DNA from: Flammeovirga kamogawensis
Lineage (GTDB): Bacteria; Bacteroidota; Bacteroidia; Cytophagales; Flammeovirgaceae
Assembly (NCBI RefSeq): GCF_018736065.1
Contig: NZ_CP076128.1
Coordinates: forward strand, 2,666,001 to 2,730,000
DNA length: 64,000 nt
Direction of reading: 5' to 3'
Both the position numbers and the translations under genes were made by a program. Below the pieces are notes generated by a model. That model saw nothing but the letters and a program-made list of their open reading frames with translations. It did no database searches and was not told where the DNA came from. Below are positions 1 through 9,486 of this stretch, piece by piece; within the stretch, counting starts at the first letter, position 1, and the number at the start of each line of letters is the position of its first letter.

Positions 1-3000
1 ATAGAGGTTCAGAGATTGAGATCAACAAGTCGTTAAAGGCATTTGCTAAATCTTTCCATGCTCCTTGTGCACCTTGAATCTCTAAACGTTCACTTAATTT
101 ACCTTGCTCTCCGGCTATTTGTACAACTCGATTTATTTCATCAATAAATGTTTTCAAGTTATCTCTTAATGATCTATTGTTGTTGATCATTTTACCGATA
201 TCAGAGTCTAAGTTCACATTTCCGATATCAATTTTTGCATCAAAATTACCTTTTGCTAATTCTTCTAAGAAATCAGAAAGTGCATTATATGCCGTTTTAA
301 ATTCTGTAACATCTGTTGCATATTTTACAATTTTAAAGATGTTCCCTTCTGCGTCTTCAATAGGGTTATAAGTTGCTTGTAACCATATTTCATTACCTGC
401 TTTACCTATACGTTTATATTCACCACCATCAAACTCGCCATTTCTAAGTTTTTCCCAGAACTGCTTATATTCAAAGCTATTGGCTAATTCAGACTCTACA
501 AACATACTATGGTGTTTACCTCTAATTTCGTCTAGCCTATAGCCTACAAGTGATAAGAAATTATCATTCGCTTCTAAAATATTACCTTGCAGATCAAATT
601 CTACTGATCCTTGTGCTTTTAGAATCGCATTTATTTTACCTCTATTTTCAGCATTGGCTATTCTACGTTGTGTTACATCTTCAGCAATTTTTACAACTTT
701 ATAGAATTTACCATCATGGTCTCTAACAGGGTTATAAGTTGCTTGTAACCAAACTTCTTTTCCTGATTTTGTAAAACGCTTATAAACATTTCTATCAAAC
801 TCTCCTTGTTTTAAGCGGTCCCAGAATGATTTATACTCTTGTGATTCTGCATATGCCTTATCTACTAAGTTCATATGCTTCATGCCAATCAATTCTGTTT
901 TTGAAAACTCTGTAGCTTCTGCAAAAATGTCATTACAATCAATAATTCTGGCGTCAAGATCAAACTCTACACGCATATAAGATGAATCAATGGCTGCAAT
1001 TTTACCACGGTTATCTGCGTTTTGGATTCTTCTTTCCGTAATATCTTGTAAGTATGAAACTACTTTTACATAGTTTCCATCATAATCTTGAATTGGGTTA
1101 TATGATCCTTCAAGCCAAACCTCTCTTCCATCTTTTGTTATTCTTTTAAAAGAATCTACTACATATTGACCTTTTTGAATTTTAGACCAAAGTTCTTTAT
1201 TTCTAATTACACTATCTTGATCAACACCTACTAATACATCGTGAGGATTATTTATTATTTCTCCTTCATTATAACCAAGAATTTCTAAAAGAGTATCGTT
1301 CATAGATGTTACTTGAGCATCCATTGTTAACTCCATCACACCTGATGATTTAGAGATTGCTGCATCAACACCATCTTTTTCTGTTTGCTGATCCATTTGC
1401 TCCGTAATATCAAAGCGAATACCAATGAATTTAACAGGATTACCTTCGGCATCTAAGATTGGTGCAAGTGTTGCATCTACCCAATAATACCCTCCATTTT
1501 TCTTAAGGTTACGGTATTTCACTTTAAATACTTTACCTGATTGGATGGTCTCCCAAAGCTCCTTAAATACCTCTTTAGGTGTAGACGGATGTCGTACTAT
1601 ATTGTGTGGCTGACCAAGTAATTCTTTTTTAGTATATCCAGATAATTCTGCAAATGTATCGTTTACAAAAGTAATGTTACCATGTAAATCTGTTTCTGAC
1701 ATCAATGCGGCAGAGTTAAAGGCATTCACTCTAGATTCTAATTCATTCTTTAGTGCATCAGATCTTCGTTGCGTTTCTACTTGATCTGTAATATCAGTAG
1801 CATATTTTACAATTTTGAATGCTTTATTATTTAAATCAAAGATTGGGTTATAAGTTGCTTGTAGCCAAATTACCTTTCCTTCTTTAGTTACCCTTCTATA
1901 TACACCTTCATCATGAACACCTTGATTTAATTTCTCCCAGAAACGCTCGTACTCTATTGATTTTGCATAACTATCTTCAACTAAAGTTCTATGGTGTGTT
2001 CCTATTAACTCGTTTTTAGAATAACCTGTTGTTTCAACAAAAAGGTCATTACACTCTATAATATTTCCATTTAAATCAAATTCAACAACAGCTTGTACAT
2101 CTCCAATCGCTTTTATTTTTGCTCTGTTTTCCGAGTTATTTAAACGACGTTGAGTAATATCTTGTAGGTAAACTACTATCTTAACATAGTTTCCATCATA
2201 ATCTTGAATTGGGTTATAAGAACCTTCTAACCAAACATCTTTTCCCGTTTTTGTTTTTCTTTTATAAGAATCTACATTAAACTGCCCTTTTGCTAATTTA
2301 GACCACAGTTCTTTGTTTTTATCAACCACATCTTGATCATCTGGTAATAAATTATCATGATGTAAACCTAATAATTCCCCTTCATTGTAACCTAAAACTT
2401 CTAAGATTGTATCATTTGCAGATAATAATTCTCCTGACATTGAGAGTTCAAGAACACCAGTCGATTTAGAAAGTGCTTCATCAACACCATCTTTTTCTGT
2501 CTGTTGATCCATTTGTTCCGTAATATCAAAACGAATACCTATGAATTTAACAGGATTACCTTCGGCATCTAAGATTGGTGCAAGAGTAGCATCAACCCAA
2601 TAATAACCACCGTTTTTCTTTAGGTTACGATATTTCACTTTAAATACCTTACCTGCTTGGATGGTTTCCCATAGTTCTTTAAATACCTCTTTAGGAGTTG
2701 ATGGGTGACGAACAATACTATGTGGTTGTCCAATTAACTCCTCTTTTGTATATCCAGATAGTTCAGCAAAAGTATCGTTTACAAATGTAATTGTACCATG
2801 TAAATCAGTTTCTGACATTAGTGCTGCAGAATTAAAAGCATTAACTCTAGATTCTAATTCATTCTTTAATGCTTCCGATCTACGTTGTGTTTCTATCTGT
2901 TCAGTTATATCAGTAGCATATTTAACTACTTTATATACAGTTCCATTTAAATCATAAATTGGATTATATGTAGCTTGTAGCCAAACTAATTTTCCATCTT

Positions 3001-5215
3001 TTGCTATACGTCGATAAACACCTTCATCATGAACCCCTTGATTTAGTTTCTCCCAGAAACGTTTATATTCAATAGAGGTACCATACCCTTTCTCCACTAA
3101 TTTGCTATGATGGTTTCCTGCTAATTCCTCTTGGGTATACCCCATTAAATCAGCAAAAACCTTATTACATTTTAGCACATTACCATTTAAATCAAGTTCT
3201 ACAACAGCTTGTACATCTGATATGGCATTTAATTTTGCTCTATTTTCTGAGTTATTTAATCTACGTTCAGTTACATCTTCAGCAATTTTTACAACTTTAT
3301 AAATATTGCCTTCATGGTCTCTTACTGGATTGTAAGTTGCTTGCAACCAAACTTCTTTTCCTCCATTTACAACTCTTTTATAGACGTTTTTATCAAACTC
3401 TCCATTTTTAAGGTTATTCCAAAAGTTTTTATATTCTTGTGATCTACCATATTCCTCTCCAACAAGATTAATATGATCCATACCAATCAATTGCTCTCTT
3501 GAAAAACCTACAGCTTCAACAAACAAATCGTTACAATCAATAATGTGTCGATCTAAATCAAATTCAACACGCATATAAGAAACATCTATTGCTGCAACCT
3601 TACCTCTATTATCAGCATTTAATAAACGTCTCTCTGTAACATCTTCAGCTATCTTTACAATTTTATAAATATTCCCATCATGATCTCTCACTGGGTTATA
3701 AGTTGCTTGTAACCAAATTACATTACCATTTTTACCTACTCTTTTATAAACATTTTTATCAGATGCTCCATTTTTTAAGTTATCCCAAAAACCCTCATAC
3801 TCTTGAGAATTTGCATAAACAGGATCTACAAGTTTTTTATGACTAATACCAATAAGTTCGTCTCTAGAAAAGCCTACAACATTGGCAAAAATATCATTGC
3901 AATCTAAAATGTTCTTATCAAGGTCAAATTCAACACGCATGTATGATGCATCAATTGCGGCCACTTTACCTCTATTATCAGCATTGGCTAAACGTCTTTC
4001 GGTTACATCTTGAAGGTAAACTATTGTTTTTGTAATATTTCCATCGTAATCTTTTACTACACTATAAGTACCTTCTAACCATTTTATATTACCTCTAGCA
4101 TCTACTCTTTTAAAGGTATCTTTTACGAATTGTCCTCTAGATAAACTTTCTTTTCTATTCTGATCTATTTTTAGGTGATCAGCTTCGTTTGGCAATAGTA
4201 TTGAGTGACTTTTACCAACTAAATCGTTTTCTGTGTATCCTAAAATTGATAGTATTAACGGATTGACTTCTATAACTTTTTCATCAGCATCCAAAACTAA
4301 AATACCGTTTGATTCAGAATTAACTTCTTGAATTGCGGCCATTTCTTTCTCCTGATCAATTTGGTGCGTTACATCAAAACGTACACCAATATATTTTATT
4401 GGCTTGCCATCTTTATCTAATACAGGTGCAATTGTAGCTTGTACCCAATAGTGACTTCCATCTCTTGCTTGGTTTCTATAAGTTCCTTGGAACATTTGTC
4501 CATTTTGAACCTTATCCCATAATTCTTTAAATAATGATTTTGGATTTGCAGGATGACGAACAATACTATGGGGTTTACCTATTAATTCTTCTGGTGTATA
4601 TCCTGATAGTTTTGCAAAAGTTTCGTTTGCAAAGGTAATGGTCCCATATAAATCTGTTTCTGATACTAAAGCTGCTGTATTAAATATATTTACTCTAGAA
4701 TCTAACTCACTTTGAATGTTTGAAAATTCTTGTTCTTTTTGGGTAGTCTCTGTAACATCTAAACCAAGCATTAAGTACTTGTATAGTTTGTTATTTTCAT
4801 CATGAACAGGAGATATTGTCACATCTAACCAAGCTGTTTTTCCACTTTTAGTAATATTTTGGGTAGTACCTGCAAATGTTTCTCCTTTTTCAATAATAGA
4901 GAAAACACTTTCTGCAAAGTTTTTGGGGGTATTTGGAGATAATAACTTTGTTAAAGGTTGATTTAATAGTTCATCTGGTGAATACCCTAGAGTATCTGCA
5001 AACATAGTATTACAAGATAAAATTGTTCCATCTAGTTGCGTTTCTACAACCAATACAGTTTTATCCAATGCTTTTGATTTTTCTCGTAGTCGCTGTACTT
5101 CGATTTTAAGATCTTTACAATCTTCGTTTGCAATTTTTTTAAATCTTTCGTTACCAGCAGAAGAGTCGTCTTTACTCAAAAGGCGGTCTTTCTTAATATT
5201 GTCTCCTAGTGCCAT
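1..5215 (-). CDS. Giant multi-PAS (13x) HAMP sensor protein, C-terminus beyond window
   Basis: The minus frame stays open from an ATG at 5213-5215 to the left edge, giving about 1738 visible codons. After a hydrophilic N-terminus there are 13 PAS/PAC domains, recognisable by the PAC strand (WLQATYNPIRD or WVDATLAPILD) at about residues 135, 263, 385, 508, 630, 751, 881, 1002, 1124, 1254, 1374, 1495 and 1618. From about residue 1655 comes a HAMP-like segment (FIDEINRVVQIAGEQGKLSE) of the type seen in soluble chemoreceptors and hybrid kinases. I see no signal peptide or membrane segment, so it is probably cytoplasmic. The output domain lies off the window; a chemoreceptor signalling domain or a histidine kinase are both possible. 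PAS domains usually bind small ligands, heme or flavin. The gene lies 189 bp downstream of parA on the same strand; no separate promoter was found, so they may be co-transcribed. Confidence 0.9.
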   Translation of the reverse strand, partial: MALGDNIKKDRLLSKDDSSAGNERFKKIANEDCKDLKIEVQRLREKSKALDKTVLVVETQLDGTILSCNTMFADTLGYSPDELLNQPLTKLLSPNTPKNFAESVFSIIEKGETFAGTTQNITKSGKTAWLDVTISPVHDENNKLYKYLMLGLDVTETTQKEQEFSNIQSELDSRVNIFNTAALVSETDLYGTITFANETFAKLSGYTPEELIGKPHSIVRHPANPKSLFKELWDKVQNGQMFQGTYRNQARDGSHYWVQATIAPVLDKDGKPIKYIGVRFDVTHQIDQEKEMAAIQEVNSESNGILVLDADEKVIEVNPLILSILGYTENDLVGKSHSILLPNEADHLKIDQNRKESLSRGQFVKDTFKRVDARGNIKWLEGTYSVVKDYDGNITKTIVYLQDVTERRLANADNRGKVAAIDASYMRVEFDLDKNILDCNDIFANVVGFSRDELIGISHKKLVDPVYANSQEYEGFWDNLKNGASDKNVYKRVGKNGNVIWLQATYNPVRDHDGNIYKIVKIAEDVTERRLLNADNRGKVAAIDVSYMRVEFDLDRHIIDCNDLFVEAVGFSREQLIGMDHINLVGEEYGRSQEYKNFWNNLKNGEFDKNVYKRVVNGGKEVWLQATYNPVRDHEGNIYKVVKIAEDVTERRLNNSENRAKLNAISDVQAVVELDLNGNVLKCNKVFADLMGYTQEELAGNHHSKLVEKGYGTSIEYKRFWEKLNQGVHDEGVYRRIAKDGKLVWLQATYNPIYDLNGTVYKVVKYATDITEQIETQRRSEALKNELESRVNAFNSAALMSETDLHGTITFVNDTFAELSGYTKEELIGQPHSIVRHPSTPKEVFKELWETIQAGKVFKVKYRNLKKNGGYYWVDATLAPILDAEGNPVKFIGIRFDITEQMDQQTEKDGVDEALSKSTGVLELSMSGELLSANDTILEVLGYNEGELLGLHHDNLLPDDQDVVDKNKELWSKLAKGQFNVDSYKRKTKTGKDVWLEGSYNPIQDYDGNYVKIVVYLQDITQRRLNNSENRAKIKAIGDVQAVVEFDLNGNIIECNDLFVETTGYSKNELIGTHHRTLVEDSYAKSIEYERFWEKLNQGVHDEGVYRRVTKEGKVIWLQATYNPIFDLNNKAFKIVKYATDITDQVETQRRSDALKNELESRVNAFNSAALMSETDLHGNITFVNDTFAELSGYTKKELLGQPHNIVRHPSTPKEVFKELWETIQSGKVFKVKYRNLKKNGGYYWVDATLAPILDAEGNPVKFIGIRFDITEQMDQQTEKDGVDAAISKSSGVMELTMDAQVTSMNDTLLEILGYNEGEIINNPHDVLVGVDQDSVIRNKELWSKIQKGQYVVDSFKRITKDGREVWLEGSYNPIQDYDGNYVKVVSYLQDITERRIQNADNRGKIAAIDSSYMRVEFDLDARIIDCNDIFAEATEFSKTELIGMKHMNLVDKAYAESQEYKSFWDRLKQGEFDRNVYKRFTKSGKEVWLQATYNPVRDHDGKFYKVVKIAEDVTQRRIANAENRGKINAILKAQGSVEFDLQGNILEANDNFLSLVGYRLDEIRGKHHSMFVESELANSFEYKQFWEKLRNGEFDGGEYKRIGKAGNEIWLQATYNPIEDAEGNIFKIVKYATDVTEFKTAYNALSDFLEELAKGNFDAKIDIGNVNLDSDIGKMINNNRSLRDNLKTFIDEINRVVQIAGEQGKLSERLEIQGAQGAWKDLANAFNDLLISISEPL
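1401..4700 (-). repeat. Higher-order repeat of PAS triplets inside the giant sensor gene
   Basis: The PAS domains repeat as ordered sets, not as independent units. The domain type beginning at the junction that reads tccgtaatatcaaa on the plus strand occurs at 1401 and 2517, exactly 1116 bp (372 codons) apart and nearly identical, and in a more diverged form (tgcgttacatcaaa) at 4365. Each is followed in the protein by the 'WLEGSYNPIQD' type and then the 'WLQATYNPI' type. This implies duplication of a three-PAS block, with two extra PAS domains between the first and second block. Confidence 0.8.
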
Positions 5216-5404
5216 TTTTAAATGATAGTTTCGGGTATAATTGGGTAATAAATAATGAGTTGCAGATACATGACTCAGCAGATAAAACTGAGTATATTAT
5301 AAGTAATAGCTAACTTTCTTAAATAAATTACGACTTTTTTAAAACAATATTGCTAGTGAGTTTGTTTGTATGAGAATGTTTATAAAAGTTCTTAAAAAAT
5401 CATA

Positions 5405-6175
5405 TTATTTGGGTATTATAGATAATAATTCTCTTGCTACACGCATGTAAGACATCGCTCCAACTGATAAAGGAGAGTACTCAAACACAGATTGTCCAAA
5501 TGAAGGAGCCTCTACTAACCTAACATCAATACCTATATTATTTTCAAGAACTCTGATGCCAAAATTCTCTTTTATATGGTTATATATTTCATGTGTAACT
5601 GTTCTTCTTTTATCAAACATAACTGGTAAAATACCAAGTATTGTTAACTTATCGTTCAAGCTTTCTTTTATCTGAAAAACAGTTTCCAAGATCTGAGATA
5701 AACCTTGCATACTAAGTACTTCCATTTGTAACGGAATAAGAATATGGTCGGCTGCTGTTAAGGCGTTTATACTTAAAACAGATAAAGCTGGAGCACAATC
5801 AATTAATATATAATCGTATTTATCTCTTACTTTATCTATTGCATTTTTCAATATAAATTCTCTTCCCTCAGCATTAACCATTGATAATTCTGCATCTGCT
5901 AATGATACATCAGAAGGTGCAATATCAATTTTTTCTCTTTCTATGGTTATGTTTTTAATTTTCACACCTTCTGTCAAAACATTTGCCATTGATTTTGTAT
6001 AATCATTCTGAACCCCAAAATGAAATGTCATATTTCCTTGAGCATCCATATCTATTAAAAGAACCTTATTTCCTAGCTTACCTAAAGCTACTCCTAAATT
6101 AGTAGTAGTGGTGGTTTTACCGGTTCCTCCTTTCTGATTTACAACTGCAATAACCTTCGCTTGACGGTCTTTCAT
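5405..6175 (-). CDS. ParA/Soj/MinD-family P-loop ATPase
   Basis: A 256-residue ParA-type ATPase. The deviant Walker A motif KGGTGKTT spans residues 15-22, the Walker A' aspartate lies in LLIDMDAQGN (about 40-49), and the Walker B strand is YILIDCAPA (about 121-129). Such ATPases form ATP-dependent dimers on DNA and position plasmids, chromosomes or protein cargo. There is no parB and no obvious parS cluster nearby, so this is an orphan ParA; its only close same-strand neighbour is the giant PAS sensor downstream. By analogy with ParA homologues that place cytoplasmic chemoreceptor clusters it could position that sensor, but that is inference. The family call is firm, the cargo is not. Confidence 0.93.
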   Translation of the reverse strand: MKDRQAKVIAVVNQKGGTGKTTTTTNLGVALGKLGNKVLLIDMDAQGNMTFHFGVQNDYTKSMANVLTEGVKIKNITIEREKIDIAPSDVSLADAELSMVNAEGREFILKNAIDKVRDKYDYILIDCAPALSVLSINALTAADHILIPLQMEVLSMQGLSQILETVFQIKESLNDKLTILGILPVMFDKRRTVTHEIYNHIKENFGIRVLENNIGIDVRLVEAPSFGQSVFEYSPLSVGAMSYMRVARELLSIIPK

Positions 6176-6211
6176 ATCTTTTTCTGGTGTAAAAAGTAGT
6201 TAATATATAAT

Positions 6212-6219
6212 CAAATATA
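6212..6219 (-). promoter_or_regulatory. Bacteroidota -7 box upstream of parA
   Basis: The minus strand reads TATATTTG, a perfect TAnnTTTG -7 element, about 37 nt before the parA start. No well-spaced TTTG -33 box is visible. Confidence 0.5.
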
Positions 6220-6272
6220 TAATGAATCTCTGAATGATCTAAACAAAATTTTCATTCCTTATCTATAGAACT

Positions 6273-6313
6273 AAAAAAAGGTCGCTTTCTTGTATTTCAA
6301 AGAAAGCGACCTT
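6273..6313 (-). terminator. Rho-independent terminator of gpmI
   Basis: A perfect 14-bp inverted repeat (AAGGTCGCTTTCTT, arms 6278-6291 and 6300-6313) is followed on the minus strand by a T run. It lies 22 nt after the gpmI stop codon. Confidence 0.9.
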
Positions 6314-6334
6314 AAGATATATTTTATCTAAAAT

Positions 6335-7858
6335 TTAGATTAGACAGTTACCTGTCATTTCTTCTGGTTGATCTACACCTACAATTTTTAATACTGTTGG
6401 AGCAATATCACCTAGTTTACCGTCTTTAATTTCACCGTCAAAATCAGGGTCAACAAAAATACAAGGTACAAGGTTAGTTGTATGTGCAGTGTTCGGAGAA
6501 CCATCAGGGTTTTTCATAACATCAGAATTACCATGGTCGGCAATAACAATTGATGAATAACCATTTTCTAAACCAGCTTCAACTACAGCTTTTGCACAAG
6601 AATCTACAGCTTCGCATGCTGCTACTGCTGCTTCAAAAATACCTGTATGACCTACCATATCAGCATTTGCAAAATTTAGACAAACAAAATCTGCGTCACC
6701 TTTCTGAAGTTCAGGAATAATTTTATCCTTAATGTCATAAGCGCTCATATCTGGTTGTAGATCATAAGTAGCTACTTTTGGAGATGGAGCTAATAATCTT
6801 GTTTCTCCATCAAATTCAGTTTCACGACCACCTGAGAAGAAGAATGTTACGTGAGGGTACTTTTCAGTTTCAGCAATTCTAATTTGCTTTTTACCTGCAC
6901 TTTCTAAAACTTCTCCTAGTGTTTGTTTTAAATTATCTTTATGGAATAATACACCTACATTTTTGTATGTTTCATCATACATTGTCATTGTAAGGTATTT
7001 AATATCTAATTTCTTTAGACCTTCTTCTGGATAATCTTTTTGACTTAATGCCAATGAGATTTCTCTACCTCTATCCGTACGGAAGTTGAAACAAAGAACT
7101 ACATCGCCTTCTTCAATTTTTGCAACAGGCTTACCATCCACAGTATTTACTAATGGTTCGATAAATTCATCTGTTACATCATTATCATAAGATTCTTGGA
7201 TAGCATCAGTTATAGAAGTTACTTCTTTACCTTCTGCGTTAACCATTACTTTGTATGCTTTTGCTACTCTTTCCCAACGGTTATCTCTATCCATTGCATT
7301 GTAACGTCCAACAACTGAAGCAATTTGACCAGTAGTTTTTTCCATATGTTGTTCTACATCTTGGATAAAACCTTTACCAGACATAGGGTCACAGTCACGT
7401 CCATCAGTAAATGCATGAACAAATACCTGATCTTTACCAAGTTCTGCTGCATTAGCTGCAGATAATAATCCTTTTAAATGACCAATATGAGAGTGAACAC
7501 CTCCATTAGAAACTAAACCAATAAAATGAACTTTTTTATTGTTCTCTTTAGCATAAGAGAATGCATCCTGTAACTCTTGGATGTCGGCAATTGAACCGTC
7601 TTGAACAGCTTGGTTAATTCTTACCAACATTTGGTAAACAACTCTACCTGCACCCAAGTTCATGTGTCCAACTTCTGAGTTACCCATTTGACCTTCAGGA
7701 AGACCAACTGCTAATCCAGATGCCTCTAATTTACTATGCTTATATTTTGTGTATAATGAATCTACAAAAGGAGTATTAGCTTGATCGATTGCTGAAACTT
7801 TAGGATCAGGACCAATTCCCCATCCATCTAAGATCATTAAGATTGTTTTCTTGTTCAT
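6335..7858 (-). CDS. gpmI: 2,3-bisphosphoglycerate-independent phosphoglycerate mutase
   Basis: A 507-residue full-length cofactor-independent phosphoglycerate mutase, which interconverts 3- and 2-phosphoglycerate in glycolysis and gluconeogenesis in the cytoplasm. Visible family features: the metal-binding N-terminus (MILDGWGIG), the phosphoserine nucleophile in GQMGNSEVGHMNLGAGR (Ser61), the HAFTDGRDCDP loop, the FNFRTDRGRE segment and the C-terminal metal site IVIADHGNSD with NTAHTTN. The length is typical. It is transcribed alone, from a TATATTTG box 50 nt upstream to a strong terminator. Confidence 0.98.
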   Translation of the reverse strand: MNKKTILMILDGWGIGPDPKVSAIDQANTPFVDSLYTKYKHSKLEASGLAVGLPEGQMGNSEVGHMNLGAGRVVYQMLVRINQAVQDGSIADIQELQDAFSYAKENNKKVHFIGLVSNGGVHSHIGHLKGLLSAANAAELGKDQVFVHAFTDGRDCDPMSGKGFIQDVEQHMEKTTGQIASVVGRYNAMDRDNRWERVAKAYKVMVNAEGKEVTSITDAIQESYDNDVTDEFIEPLVNTVDGKPVAKIEEGDVVLCFNFRTDRGREISLALSQKDYPEEGLKKLDIKYLTMTMYDETYKNVGVLFHKDNLKQTLGEVLESAGKKQIRIAETEKYPHVTFFFSGGRETEFDGETRLLAPSPKVATYDLQPDMSAYDIKDKIIPELQKGDADFVCLNFANADMVGHTGIFEAAVAACEAVDSCAKAVVEAGLENGYSSIVIADHGNSDVMKNPDGSPNTAHTTNLVPCIFVDPDFDGEIKDGKLGDIAPTVLKIVGVDQPEEMTGNCLI

Positions 7859-7908
7859 AACTTTTGATAATTTTTACCTACTTGGTTTGGTATAAATTTT
7901 AATGAGGA

Positions 7909-7916
7909 CAAATATA
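7909..7916 (-). promoter_or_regulatory. Bacteroidota -7 box of gpmI
   Basis: The minus strand reads TATATTTG 51 nt before the gpmI start, a perfect TAnnTTTG match. It overlaps the beginning of a plus-strand open frame at 7902, which is one reason that frame is not called a gene. Confidence 0.6.
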
Positions 7917-8143
7917 CAGTTAGATATCAGTTCTATAAATGACATTCATCACACTATAGATAAGATCATTTTTATTGCAGATCCATCTGAAAATTATATT
8001 TTTAATTCTTATCCTCCATTCTTTATATTAAACGAAATACATTATCAAAAGATTCTTTATAAAGTACAATATTTTTATCGTAAATATTTATTAACTTATA
8101 GAAACAAAGGCATTGCCCCAACATTGAACTTAATCCCATCGTC

Positions 8144-8605
8144 ATGAATCAAAAACTTAATTTATTACTTTGTATTATCTCACTACTAGCATTCATATCA
8201 TGTGAAAACACAGATATTTCTAACACAGCAGCTATTGTAGAAGGAACTTATCGAATTAATCAAATTTCAGCTAAAACAAGTCAAGGCCAAACTACAATTA
8301 GTGCAACTCAGCTAGGAGATGAAATTATTATTACAGAAAAAGATAGTAGAATAGTAGATGTACAAGTTATTGTAAACGACATTACTGTTTCTTTTGGAAG
8401 TTCTTCTCAAAACTTCTTAAATACTACTTATAAAGAGGTATTAGTAGAAGGAAATGCTGAAAATAAAATGTTTAACCTTTCAAAAACAATTAATAGTAAT
8501 TCGAATGCAAACTTATCGGGTTCTATAACTGAGAGTGGTAGAATAAGTTTATCATATAATATCTCTGGAACAGAAATATTCTACCTAGAAGGATCAAAAT
8601 TATAA
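8144..8605 (+). CDS. Small lipoprotein of unknown function
   Basis: A 153-residue protein starting with a lipoprotein signal peptide: basic N-terminus (MNQKLN), a hydrophobic core and the lipobox LLAFISC with Cys20. The mature part is Ser/Thr/Asn-rich with alternating polar/hydrophobic stretches (GTYRINQIS, NLSGSITESGRISLSYNISG), suggesting a small beta-sheet or calycin-like fold, but I cannot assign a family. It is followed by an exported protein gene of similar size at 8710, separated by a terminator. It is probably anchored in the outer or inner membrane; the role is unknown. Confidence 0.75.
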   Translation: MNQKLNLLLCIISLLAFISCENTDISNTAAIVEGTYRINQISAKTSQGQTTISATQLGDEIIITEKDSRIVDVQVIVNDITVSFGSSSQNFLNTTYKEVLVEGNAENKMFNLSKTINSNSNANLSGSITESGRISLSYNISGTEIFYLEGSKL

Positions 8606-8648
8606 CTTAAGCACAATTATTGTATATTTATTACTATCAACTTATTAA

Positions 8649-8690
8649 GAGTAGTTTCAATTTACCTATGTTGAGACTACTCATTTTTTT
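8649..8690 (+). terminator. Rho-independent terminator after the lipoprotein gene
   Basis: Arms GAGTAGTTTCAA (8649-8660) and TTGAGACTACTC (8671-8682) form a 12-bp stem with one G-U pair, followed by seven T residues. It falls between the two small exported-protein genes. Confidence 0.85.
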
Positions 8691-8709
8691 ATCAATTAAT
8701 TTTTCAACT

Positions 8710-9372
8710 ATGAAAATTAAATTTCTTCTATTCGTTTGTGCTGCATTTATGTTCACCTCTTGTTCTGACGCTATTGATGATGCATTAAATGATGCTATCG
8801 ATTCAATTGTTAGTTATGGTGATGCTACAGCAAATGTAGATGGTGCTTCTAAAGATTTTAGTAACTATGCTGGTTTCCGTACATCAGACAATATTACTTC
8901 TATTTATTTTACTGATATTTCTTTCTCTGTAACAAACCCAGATGTTAAAGGTGATGCTATCCTCGCTTTTATTCACTCAGATTTAGTATCTACTTCTCAA
9001 GATATTGACATTAGTCTTTCAAATGCTGCTTCGTTAGCATTAAATCCTAAGATGGCTTTAATTGGAGCCTTATACTTAGAGAATGTAAATGCTTCTGATA
9101 TTGCTGATTTAATTACAGAATATAACAAAAATCAAGATTTGATAGCTGTTGCCGCATTAGCTGAACAAAAAGATGTAAATCTTCATAGAACTACTCTAGC
9201 TGATATTGTAGGAAATGTTGATGCGAATGGTTATATCAGATTTAATTTCTCTAATGTTTCTGATGATAAATTATCAGGCACATTTAGTTTCAAAGCATAT
9301 GGAGAAGATAATAATAAAGAAATTACAGAAGGTAGTTTTACAGATACTCCTAAAGATTTAACTGACTTATAA
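8710..9372 (+). CDS. Small lipoprotein of unknown function
   Basis: A 220-residue protein when started at the ATG at 8710. The frame is open back to 8620, but that extension would run through a transcription terminator and bury the signal peptide, so 8710 is preferred. The N-terminus MKIKFLLFVCAAFMFTSC is a lipoprotein signal with Cys18 as the lipidated residue. The mature region (residues 19-220) has an acidic start (DAIDDALNDAID) and a beta-rich body (IRFNFSNVSDDKLSGTFSFK) reminiscent of uncharacterised Bacteroidota lipoproteins, but I do not recognise a named family. Its neighbours, other small exported proteins, give no functional clue. Confidence 0.75.
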   Translation: MKIKFLLFVCAAFMFTSCSDAIDDALNDAIDSIVSYGDATANVDGASKDFSNYAGFRTSDNITSIYFTDISFSVTNPDVKGDAILAFIHSDLVSTSQDIDISLSNAASLALNPKMALIGALYLENVNASDIADLITEYNKNQDLIAVAALAEQKDVNLHRTTLADIVGNVDANGYIRFNFSNVSDDKLSGTFSFKAYGEDNNKEITEGSFTDTPKDLTDL

Positions 9373-9394
9373 TTTAAAAGTTAGTTTTAAATTA

Positions 9395-9431
9395 AAAGGT
9401 TGTTTACTGCAGGGTAAACAACCTTTTTTTT
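9395..9431 (+). terminator. Rho-independent terminator
   Basis: Perfect 13-bp stem AAAGGTTGTTTAC (9395-9407) with GTAAACAACCTTT (9414-9426), followed by a run of T. It ends the lipoprotein gene at 8710-9372. Confidence 0.9.
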
Positions 9432-9486
9432 GTGCATTTTTTTTAGTAAATTAAGAGAACCCATACACTCATAACTCCCTAACATT

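Noticed and set aside
177-371. 64-codon plus-strand frame at the left edge
   Set aside because: It is antisense to the continuous PAS-protein reading frame and carries no features of its own.
7902-8147. 81-codon plus-strand frame before the 8144 lipoprotein
   Set aside because: It starts next to the gpmI promoter box, has no protein-like features and overlaps the next start codon; its sequence looks like untranslated AT-rich DNA.
8620-8709. Upstream extension of the 8710 lipoprotein
   Set aside because: It contains a Rho-independent terminator and would hide the lipoprotein signal peptide.
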